Source of the DNA: Ramlibacter humi
Lineage (GTDB): Bacteria > Pseudomonadota > Gammaproteobacteria > Burkholderiales > Burkholderiaceae_C
Reading direction: 5' to 3'
Assembly: GCF_004681975.1 (NCBI RefSeq)
Contig: NZ_SMLK01000007.1
Location: 1 to 64,000, forward strand
DNA length: 64,000 bases
Part shown: positions 18,178-24,284 of the stretch, piece by piece
How the letters are laid out: each line of letters opens with the position of its first letter
Position numbering within the stretch: the first letter of the stretch is position 1
Notes under the pieces: model-generated
Told to the model about the DNA's origin: nothing
The model's database searches: none
What the model saw: only the letters and a program-made list of their open reading frames with translations
Translations under genes and position numbers: made by a program

Positions 18178-21100
18178 GCGAGCTGCTCCAGGTCCGACAG
18201 CGGAACCTGCCGCGCGGGCAGCTCGCCCAGCACGGCCTGCGCCACGCGCACGAACTCGTCGTCCAGCGGATCCACCACGCCGCGCCACACCAGCGCATTG
18301 GCCGGATGCGCGCCTTCGCCGGGAAACGCTTCGCTGCCCTGCCACTTGCGCCGCGCGTCCTGCGGCTTGCCGGTGCGCACCAGCTCCCACGACGACTTGG
18401 CGAAGAACGGCAGCGGCTCGCTCAGCCCGCGCGCGTACAGCGCGACCAGTTCGCGCAGCCGCTCGCGCGCCTGCCAGGCTTCCACGCGGTCGTACACCGT
18501 GCACGCGCCGCGCGCGACCCACGCGGTGCGCGGTTCCACGCCCGCGGGCTCGGCCGCGCACAGCAGCAGGTGCGGGATCCACGCCGTGAGAACGTCGCCG
18601 GCGCGCTCGTCGTCATAGCGCCAGGCCACGCGGCCCGAAGGCCGGAGGTCGGCGAAGGCGCCTTCGATGCGCCAGGTCTCGCCGTCCACTTCCACTTCGG
18701 CGGACAGCGATTGCGAAGGCAGCGGCGCCCCTGGCGCCAGCTTGCGCACCGCGGCGGCGAAGCGCGAAAGCGAAGCCAGTTCCACTTGCCGCTCGCTCTC
18801 GCCCAAGGCGCCCGCCGGCAGTTCGACGCCCGCGGCTGCCAGCCGCGCAGCGTCTTCCTCGCTGGCGCCGGACAGCAGGTGCGGCAGCAACCGCTGCGCC
18901 AGGCGCGAGCGGCCGTCGTAGTCGGGCAGGAAGGGCTCGTCGTCCTGCAGCTCGGGCTCGTCGCGCAGCAATTCCACGCCGAGGCGCCGGCGCAGCAGGT
19001 AGCGCGCGGGGTGGCGGAAGAACTCGGCCAGCCGCGCGAGCGGCACTTCGCGCCATTCCGGGCCGGGCGCCGCCAGCGCCTGCGGGAAGAAGCGCCGCGC
19101 CGGTTCGGCCACGGCGTCTTCGTCCTCATCGTCGAACGCGGGAGCCGCAGGCGCGATGTCCGCCGGCGCATGGGTCGTCGCCGCACGCAGCGCAGCCGCC
19201 AGCTCCGCGTCGAAGCTGCGGCGGCGCGGATCGCCTTCGGGATCGAACGCTTCCGCCGAGAAAGGCTGCAGCGGATGCTCGACCACCAGGCGCTTCTCCG
19301 CTTGCCGCAGCGAATCCGCCGAGGAAGGATCGGCAGCGGTTGCCGGCACCAGCACGTCGAGCAGCTCCGACAGCAGCACCGAAGGCGGCAGCACCGAGTT
19401 GTCGCGGATGCTGCGGCCGGTGTAGCTGACGTGGAATGCGTCGCGCGCCGACAGCAGCAGGTCCAGCAGCAGGTTGCGCTGGTCGGTGCGGCGCTGGCGG
19501 TCGCCCGGCCTCGGCGCCAGCGGCAGCAGGTCGAATTCGGGTGGCCCGTCCGTCGCGGGGAACGCGCCGTCGTTCAGGCCGACGACGCACACCACCCGGA
19601 AAGGCAGGTGGCGCAGGCCGCTCATGCCGGTGAAGGTGACGCGGCCGGTGGGCGTGCCGCCGTGGGAGGCGTCGCCGAGTTGCGCTTCCAGCGCGGCGCG
19701 CATGACGGAGGCGTGCACTTCGCCCTCGTGCGCCGCGAGCGCGGCGTCGGCGGCCACGGCATCGATGGCCGCGAGCAGTTCCACCAGCTCGTCCGCCTCT
19801 TCGCGGCCCACCACCATGAAGTCGGCGGCGGCTTGCCGCAGCAACGCGGCCCAGCGCTCCGCCGGACGTGGCCGCTCCAGCTCGCGCGCCAGTTGCCGCA
19901 GCCGCCGCACGTACTGCCAGAAAGCGCCCAGCGCCGCGGCGCCGGAGCCTTCGATGGACGCCATCGGCAGCGTGCCGGCCAGCGGCTGCGCGGCGCCTTC
20001 GGGCAAGGCGTGGCCGAGGAACAGGCGCGCCAGGCCATCGGCCAGCGTGTGCGCCGTACCGGGCGGCAGTTGCTGCGCGGCGACGTGCTGCGCGTCCAGG
20101 CCCCAGTGGATGCCGGAAGCCAGCATCCACTCGTGCACCTGCTGCACGCCTTCGTCGTCCAGGCCGAAGCGGCGCCGCACCACCGGCTGCTGCAGCAGCG
20201 AGAACACCTCGGTGGCGGTGCAGCGCGAAGCGGCCAGTGCCAGCAGTTCGAGGAAAGCCTTGGCCGCCGCATTCACGCCGCTGCGCGCCCGGCCGGTCAG
20301 CGCGTAAGGGATGTGGCGCGCGGGCGGCGCGGTGCCGAACACGGCGTCCACCAGCGGCGCGGCCGCTTCCAGGTCGGGCGTGACCACCGCGATGTCGCTG
20401 GGCTTCAACGTGGGGTCGGCGGCGAAGCGCGCCAGCAGCTGGTCGTGCAGCACCTCCAGTTCGCGCGTGAGCGAGTGGCACACGTGCACCTCGAGGCTGC
20501 GGTCGCCTTCGTCGATCGCCACCGTGCCGGGCTCCAGGTCCTGCAGCTCCAGCATCGAATCCTGCAGCCGGCCCAGCAACGTGTCCTTGCCGGATGCCTG
20601 GTAGTCGCTCACCCAGCGCGTGCGGTCGGATTCATCCAGCCGCGCCAACTGGTCCAGCGACGACTGCGACTGCTGGCCCCACGAGGTGAGCAGGCGGTGG
20701 CCGACTTCGAAGCCTTCCGCCCGGCCGGCCGCACGCAGCTTGTCCAGCCGCCGCGGATCGACCAGGTCGAACCAGTACTCGGCGGAAGGACTGGGCGAAT
20801 AGATGTGGATGTCCACGTGCCGCGACAGGGCCTGCAGCGCGCCCAGGTACAGCGGCGGGATGGAAGGCAGCGCGAACAGGTGCACCGTGCGGGGCAGTGC
20901 CAGCTCGGAAGCGACGAGCAGGTCCGCACTTTCCAGCTCGCGTGCGATGGCACGCATCGGGTGTTCTTCCCGCAAGCCCAGGCCCACCGCGATGCGGCGC
21001 CACGCGTCGGCCTGCCAGCTTTCATGCAGTGCTGCGGTCACTCGCTCGCCGCGCTGCCACGCTTCCAGCCACGCCGGCCGGTACGTCGCGTACTGCTCCA

Positions 21101-21503
21101 GCACTGGCGCCGCGCGCGCGGCCAGTTCCCAGGCGAACACCGGGTCGTCCTCGCCTGCGGCGAGGTAGGCGTCGAGCACGGGATGCGCGGCGGTGAACGC
21201 CGGGTCCTGGAACAGCGCGAACAGCCGCCATGCGAGTGGCCCTGACTGCAGGGGCGATTCGGCGGAAATGCCGGGCTGCACGCGCGCCACCTGCGCCCAC
21301 AGCCACTGCGCGAGGTAGACGAACGCCACGTTGGCGCAGATGCCGTCGCGCTGCGCGAGTGCGAGCTGCAGGTGGCGCTTGGCGGCCGTGTGCGGCACCA
21401 CCACCGTCTCGGGCTCGAACACGTCCGTGCGCTCGCCCGCCAGGGCTTGCAGCAGCTGGTCCGTGAGGCGTTCGAGGCGGTTGGAGAAGTGGAGATGCAG
21501 CAT
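18174..21503 (-). CDS. recC: Exodeoxyribonuclease V gamma subunit RecC
   Basis: 1,109 residues, close to E. coli RecC (1,122). The N-terminus MLHLHFSNRLERLTDQLLQAL and the segment ETVVVPHTAAKRHLQLALAQ are typical. RecC carries an inactive helicase/nuclease fold that recognises Chi and clamps RecB and RecD. It is the first gene of the recCBD operon; the promoter must lie in 21504-21590, shared back-to-back with the retron island that begins immediately upstream. Confidence 0.95.
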   Translation of the reverse strand: MLHLHFSNRLERLTDQLLQALAGERTDVFEPETVVVPHTAAKRHLQLALAQRDGICANVAFVYLAQWLWAQVARVQPGISAESPLQSGPLAWRLFALFQDPAFTAAHPVLDAYLAAGEDDPVFAWELAARAAPVLEQYATYRPAWLEAWQRGERVTAALHESWQADAWRRIAVGLGLREEHPMRAIARELESADLLVASELALPRTVHLFALPSIPPLYLGALQALSRHVDIHIYSPSPSAEYWFDLVDPRRLDKLRAAGRAEGFEVGHRLLTSWGQQSQSSLDQLARLDESDRTRWVSDYQASGKDTLLGRLQDSMLELQDLEPGTVAIDEGDRSLEVHVCHSLTRELEVLHDQLLARFAADPTLKPSDIAVVTPDLEAAAPLVDAVFGTAPPARHIPYALTGRARSGVNAAAKAFLELLALAASRCTATEVFSLLQQPVVRRRFGLDDEGVQQVHEWMLASGIHWGLDAQHVAAQQLPPGTAHTLADGLARLFLGHALPEGAAQPLAGTLPMASIEGSGAAALGAFWQYVRRLRQLARELERPRPAERWAALLRQAAADFMVVGREEADELVELLAAIDAVAADAALAAHEGEVHASVMRAALEAQLGDASHGGTPTGRVTFTGMSGLRHLPFRVVCVVGLNDGAFPATDGPPEFDLLPLAPRPGDRQRRTDQRNLLLDLLLSARDAFHVSYTGRSIRDNSVLPPSVLLSELLDVLVPATAADPSSADSLRQAEKRLVVEHPLQPFSAEAFDPEGDPRRRSFDAELAAALRAATTHAPADIAPAAPAFDDEDEDAVAEPARRFFPQALAAPGPEWREVPLARLAEFFRHPARYLLRRRLGVELLRDEPELQDDEPFLPDYDGRSRLAQRLLPHLLSGASEEDAARLAAAGVELPAGALGESERQVELASLSRFAAAVRKLAPGAPLPSQSLSAEVEVDGETWRIEGAFADLRPSGRVAWRYDDERAGDVLTAWIPHLLLCAAEPAGVEPRTAWVARGACTVYDRVEAWQARERLRELVALYARGLSEPLPFFAKSSWELVRTGKPQDARRKWQGSEAFPGEGAHPANALVWRGVVDPLDDEFVRVAQAVLGELPARQVPLSDLEQLA

Positions 21504-21588
21504 CGGCGGCAGCTCGACCGCTGCCTATCAATTATGCGGTTGGGCCCGCTCGTACTTACCCCCCGACGACGACGCCGGAACGAGGTAC

Positions 21589-21616
21589 TTGACTCTTCCG
21601 TTGCGCCCAGTAACAT
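21589..21616 (+). promoter_or_regulatory. Candidate sigma-70 promoter of the retron island
   Basis: TTGACT (21589-21594, five of six matches to the -35 consensus), a 16-base spacer, and TAACAT (21611-21616, four of six to the -10). Initiation would fall near 21623, just before the first hairpin of the leader. Seen by eye only; no transcript evidence. Confidence 0.45.
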
Positions 21617-21623
21617 TCGTAAC

Positions 21624-21831
21624 GCGCACATCAGTGCGTCATCGGGTGTAGCGCCCGATCCGCGTTCTTTGAAAGCTTGCAAATTGAACGAGCGAGTCAA
21701 GGTCTCGTAAGAGACGTCCTGACATAGTCAGGGCTAGACCGGGGCGTTAGCCGTGCTCCCCGCGATCCCAGCCGATCAGGCCGCGGCCCGCGGAAGAGCT
21801 CATCTAAGGCTTCAGTTGTTGAACGTTGAAT
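21624..21831 (+). ncRNA. Hairpin-rich leader upstream of the retron RNA
   Basis: This segment has no convincing reading frame but a dense row of short perfect hairpins: CGCAC/GTGCG (21625-21638), ATCGGG/CCCGAT (21641-21659), GTCTC-GTAA-GAGAC (21702-21715, a GNRA-type loop), CCTGAC-ATA-GTCAGG (21718-21732), and CGGGG/CCCCG near 21740-21761. GC is well below that of the flanking recC gene. If transcription starts near 21623, the segment is the 5' part of the retron transcript. It could be a processed leader, a separate small RNA, or an attenuator. Its function is unknown. Confidence 0.4.
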
Positions 21832-22134
21832 CAGGCACCTGGACCGCTAGTTGGTTGTTTGTCGCTCGTTTCCTTGAGGTGTTGAACGCCGGTGAAAGCC
21901 GGGGTCTCGGTAGTTGCCGGGATTAACCTTAAGGAGGAATTTATGGCTGCAAGGCCGAAATCCAATTTGCAACGCCGCTGTGTTTTCACAGCTAAAAGGA
22001 AACGTTGCTCGCGATGTGGATCGCGTGCTTCGTGGAGTGGAGCCAACTATGCGTCCGAGTGGTTCTTCGCCCTCACAAGGCTTGGGATCATTCTGAAATC
22101 TCTGATCGAGTTCCTCGAATAGAGTAGGTGCCTG
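21832..22134 (+). ncRNA. Retron msr-msd RNA (predicted)
   Basis: Template RNA for the adjacent reverse transcriptase. The ends are a perfect 9-bp inverted repeat, CAGGCACCT (21832-21840, a1) and AGGTGCCTG (22126-22134, a2). After a1 come two short stem-loops expected of msr: CCGG/CCGG (21889-21902) and TCTCGG/CCGGGA with one G-U (21905-21922). The msd part is bounded by GAGGAATTT (21934-21942) pairing with GAGTTCCTC (22108-22116, two G-U). Inside are GCAACG/CGTTGC (21969-21974 with 22003-22008), GCTGTG-TTTT-CACAGC (21977-21992) and CGCGAT-GTGG-ATCGCG (22010-22025). The priming guanosine is probably one of the two Gs right after a1. At about 300 nt it is longer than many retron RNAs. The architecture is inferred from complementarity; the msr/msd boundary is approximate. 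Confidence 0.72.
21943..22122 (+). CDS. Possible 59-residue small protein inside the retron RNA
   Basis: ATG at 21943 follows a textbook AAGGAGG eight bases upstream. The frame encodes a basic, Cys-containing N-terminus (MAARPKSNLQRRCVF, then KRKRCSRCGSR) and a hydrophobic tail ending ALTRLGIILKSLIEFLE. It ends 18 bases before the RT start. However, the ribosome-binding site is one arm of the msd base stem and the frame spans all msd hairpins, so the apparent gene may be a by-product of RNA structure. No homologue is recognised. If real, a small membrane-associated toxin-like protein would be one reading. Confidence 0.2.
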   Translation: MAARPKSNLQRRCVFTAKRKRCSRCGSRASWSGANYASEWFFALTRLGIILKSLIEFLE

Positions 22135-22140
22135 TTTTCT

Positions 22141-23304
22141 ATGCGTCCAATCTATAGCGCACAACCGATTGGAAGTACTGCGGCGCTGGCGCTGGCGCTT
22201 GGGATGTCTGAATCCGCCTTGCTTGCATTGGCGGCTTCAGCCTCTATCCGATACTCCGCTTTCGAGATCCCGAAGAAGAACAGCGATAAGGTTCGGACTG
22301 TGTGCGAACCACACCACGAGTTGAAGGTTGCACAGAAGCGCATCAATCGCGCCGTCTTCGAGCATGTGGTCTATCCCGAATACTTGCAAGGTGGTATTGC
22401 AGATAGGGACTACGTTCGGAATGCTCGCATTCATGCACATTCAAAGTCACTCATCGCGTTGGATGTACAAAACTTCTATGACAACATCCAAGCTCCCGAT
22501 GTTCTTAAGATTTTCAAGTTCTTTTGCAAGTTTCCTGAAGACGTAGCAAGAGTTCTCACACAGCTAACCACCCGCGGAGGTCGCGTGCCTCAAGGTGCGT
22601 GTACCAGCTCGCATATCGCTAATCTGGTGTTCTTCGCTACTGAGCATCGAGTCGTCAGAGAATTTTTCCAGCAAGGACTTCGGTATTCCCGACTGCTGGA
22701 CGACATCACTGTATCTTCCGCAAAACAACTTAGCCAGGAACGCACGAGCAAGATCATCCACAAAGTCAAACTGCTGCTGGCGGAAAAGCACCTCCGGCTT
22801 AAAACCTCGAAGACGAGAGTCAGCTCGAACAGCAACCCCGAAGTGTTGATGGAGGTGACCGGGCTTTGGCTGAATCGAGGAGCGCCGAGAGCTTTTCGAG
22901 CGGAAAGGCACGACATTCGCGCCCGGATGTTCAAGCTTGAGCGAATGCACGAACTGAGCAGTCATGACCTCGACTACCACGCAGAGCACAATCGCATCTC
23001 TGGCCGAGTTGCAAAGATCACTTATCTCGGCCACTTCGAAGCAGAGAACTATCGAAGTCGCCTACAGAAGATTTTGCCAACCTACGATGGGACGGAAGTA
23101 GCGCGAACTTTGAAGCTCGTGAGACTCTTGTGTGCTACTCCTGCGCATCAGCGTGACAACTTGGCCTATATCGACAAGTACCACCACGTACTTTACCGAC
23201 TGGGAATCCTGAGTCGAACTCATAGAAGGTTGGCCTCGAAGCAACGCGCGTTGGTTATGAAGTGCGCACCGTCGACATCAAGAGAGGAGCTTCTTTATGG
23301 GTGA
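22141..23304 (+). CDS. Retron reverse transcriptase with LLDD catalytic box
   Basis: 387 residues. Uses the RNA just upstream as primer and template to make multicopy single-stranded DNA. RT motifs in order: FEIPKKNSDKVRTVCEPHHELK (41-62, read in two halves); retron-specific NARIH (94-98, NAxxH); ALDVQNFYDNI with catalytic Asp108; VPQGACTSSHIANLVF (149-164); the catalytic box LLDD (185-188) where most retrons have YADD; and VTGLWLN (239-245), the retron VTG motif. The C-terminal thumb follows (ISGRVAKITYLGHF). All three catalytic aspartates are present. The start at 22141 uses AGGTG at 22126-22130, which is part of a2. GC is about 50% against 70% around it, a sign of transfer. The next gene overlaps by eight bases. 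Confidence 0.93.
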   Translation: MRPIYSAQPIGSTAALALALGMSESALLALAASASIRYSAFEIPKKNSDKVRTVCEPHHELKVAQKRINRAVFEHVVYPEYLQGGIADRDYVRNARIHAHSKSLIALDVQNFYDNIQAPDVLKIFKFFCKFPEDVARVLTQLTTRGGRVPQGACTSSHIANLVFFATEHRVVREFFQQGLRYSRLLDDITVSSAKQLSQERTSKIIHKVKLLLAEKHLRLKTSKTRVSSNSNPEVLMEVTGLWLNRGAPRAFRAERHDIRARMFKLERMHELSSHDLDYHAEHNRISGRVAKITYLGHFEAENYRSRLQKILPTYDGTEVARTLKLVRLLCATPAHQRDNLAYIDKYHHVLYRLGILSRTHRRLASKQRALVMKCAPSTSREELLYG

Positions 23305-23506
23305 AAAAGATCAGACTGGGGTGATCAAGGTCTACTATCCTGTGAAGGGATATGGATTCATAAGCCGAACTGCTGGTCGCGACGTCTTTTTCTATAGAAC
23401 GTCGGCAGAAAAGGAAGAATCCTTAATTGAAGGAAGTACGGTGCGCTTCAACCTTGAGAGCACGCCGAAAGGTCCCAAGGCGATCAACGTTGTTCGCGTC
23501 TCTTAG
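23297..23506 (+). CDS. Cold-shock-domain protein of the retron operon
   Basis: 69 residues, a single OB-fold cold-shock domain that binds single-stranded RNA or DNA. RNP1-like KGYGFI is at residues 17-22. The RNP2 region reads DVFFYRT (29-35) where housekeeping CSPs have DVFVHFS, so two aromatic/His positions differ. The ATG lies inside the end of the RT gene, eight bases before that frame closes, with GAGAGGAG upstream, so it is co-translated with the RT. The low GC matches the RT, so it arrived with it. It is the only certain partner protein of this retron. It may bind the msDNA or msrRNA, or act as the effector or regulator; the role is inference. Confidence 0.85.
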   Translation: MGEKDQTGVIKVYYPVKGYGFISRTAGRDVFFYRTSAEKEESLIEGSTVRFNLESTPKGPKAINVVRVS

Positions 23507-23522
23507 CGCTGAGAAGGATGGC

Positions 23523-23545
23523 CCGCGCCAATCGCGGAGTGATTT
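23523..23545 (+). terminator. Weak hairpin after the retron operon
   Basis: CCGCG-CCAAT-CGCGG (23523-23537) followed by AGTGATTT. Right place for a terminator, 17 bases after the cold-shock gene, but the T tract is short. Confidence 0.3.
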
Positions 23546-23607
23546 CGGCAGTCCTTAGCCGCACGTCGCCGGGTGGCGATTGACCCGCTGCTTCCGGCCA
23601 TGAGACT

Positions 23608-23712
23608 TCAGGCCCAGAGCGCCAGCATCACCACCAGCCAGACCGCGAACAGGCCCGCCAAGCCGCCCCAGAAATACGGGGTGCCGACGAGGCCGAACTC
23701 TTCCGGTGTCAT
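23608..23712 (-). CDS. Possible 34-residue single-span membrane protein
   Basis: On the minus strand ATG at 23712 opens a 34-residue frame: MTPEEFGLVGTPYFWG followed by a hydrophobic helix GLAGLFAVWLVVMLALW. Third codon positions are nearly all G or C, like host genes and unlike the retron island next to it. That argues for a real chromosomal gene marking the island's right border. There is no good ribosome-binding site, and I know no family. Tiny membrane subunits or stress peptides look like this. Confidence 0.4.
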   Translation of the reverse strand: MTPEEFGLVGTPYFWGGLAGLFAVWLVVMLALWA

Positions 23713-23775
23713 GGTGCGTGGGGCGGATTGCTTCACTTCCTGCCGCCATGGTTGGCCCACGCACGGGCCAGGTTC

Positions 23776-23840
23776 GTAGGACAGCATTGCCGCCGCGAGT
23801 GCGCTTCAGCCAACGCCGCGCTGACGCGGCGGCGTCCTAC
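23776..23840. repeat. Imperfect palindrome
   Basis: GTAGGAC (23776-23782) pairs with GTCCTAC (23834-23840), and GCCGCCGCG (23789-23797) pairs with CGCGGCGGC (23825-23833), sixteen paired bases with one asymmetric bulge. It lies in the gap between the tiny membrane protein and the 91-residue gene. Probably a dispersed intergenic palindrome; no second copy seen here. Confidence 0.5.
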
Positions 23841-23898
23841 ACCGCTTGCCTCTTCCGGGCGCTGGCGCGACCGTTTTCCCCGGCCCATCATCCGCCCC

Positions 23899-24174
23899 GT
23901 GATCCGAGACATCAGCCAGAACGAACGACTCGCCCTCGCCCACCTGCTCCTGACGAGCGGCCGCGAGCCCCACAGCTTCAACGCCACCGTGCAGCCCGAT
24001 GGGCTGGTGCGCGTGACCGGCCCACGTGGGACGGCTTTCTATCCGCGCAACAGCTGGTTCGCCAGCTTCTCGCGCCACCTGGAGCGGTCGTTCTTCGACC
24101 CCGCAGTGCCCGCGCCGGCCGGCCCCCGCCTGGAGCGCCGCACCCCGCTGGCCACCGCCGCCATCCACGGCTGA
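23899..24174 (+). CDS. Hypothetical protein of 91 residues
   Basis: From a GTG at 23899 the frame gives MIRDISQNERLALAHLLLTSGREPHSFNAT..., a compact soluble protein with the middle segment VQPDGLVRVTGPRGTAFYPRNSWFASF. Codon use is host-like. The family is unknown to me. The frame is open further upstream to 23728, but that part crosses the palindrome and looks non-coding. A strong hairpin with a T-rich tail follows at 24214, so it seems to be a single-gene unit ahead of the efflux pump. Confidence 0.55.
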   Translation: MIRDISQNERLALAHLLLTSGREPHSFNATVQPDGLVRVTGPRGTAFYPRNSWFASFSRHLERSFFDPAVPAPAGPRLERRTPLATAAIHG

Positions 24175-24213
24175 CCGCGCGAGCCGCGCGCCCGGTACGA
24201 TCCACGGCTGCCA

Positions 24214-24240
24214 GGGCGCCCGCACGAGGCGCCCGTTTCT
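24214..24240 (+). terminator. Rho-independent-type terminator
   Basis: GGGCGCC (24214-24220), a 7-base loop, and GGCGCCC (24228-24234), a perfect 7-bp stem followed by GTTTCTT. It lies between the 91-residue gene and the efflux pump. Confidence 0.55.
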
Positions 24241-24284
24241 TGTGCCGTGACGCCTTCATCCCCGTTTTCCCCGGAGACAACCGC

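Noticed and set aside
14329-18618. 1,429-codon frame on the plus strand
   Set aside because: Antisense shadow of recB; His/Arg/Ala-rich composition without domains.
18306-21245. 979-codon frame on the plus strand
   Set aside because: Antisense shadow of recC with the same compositional bias.
21690-21760. Group I intron core (GACATAGTC resembling P7)
   Set aside because: The rest of the conserved core elements cannot be placed and no interrupted gene is present; the match is short and part of a simple hairpin.
22141-23304. Diversity-generating retroelement or group II intron RT
   Set aside because: NAxxH and VTG motifs, about 390 residues, no maturase or endonuclease domain, no Avd-like gene and no template/variable repeat pair.
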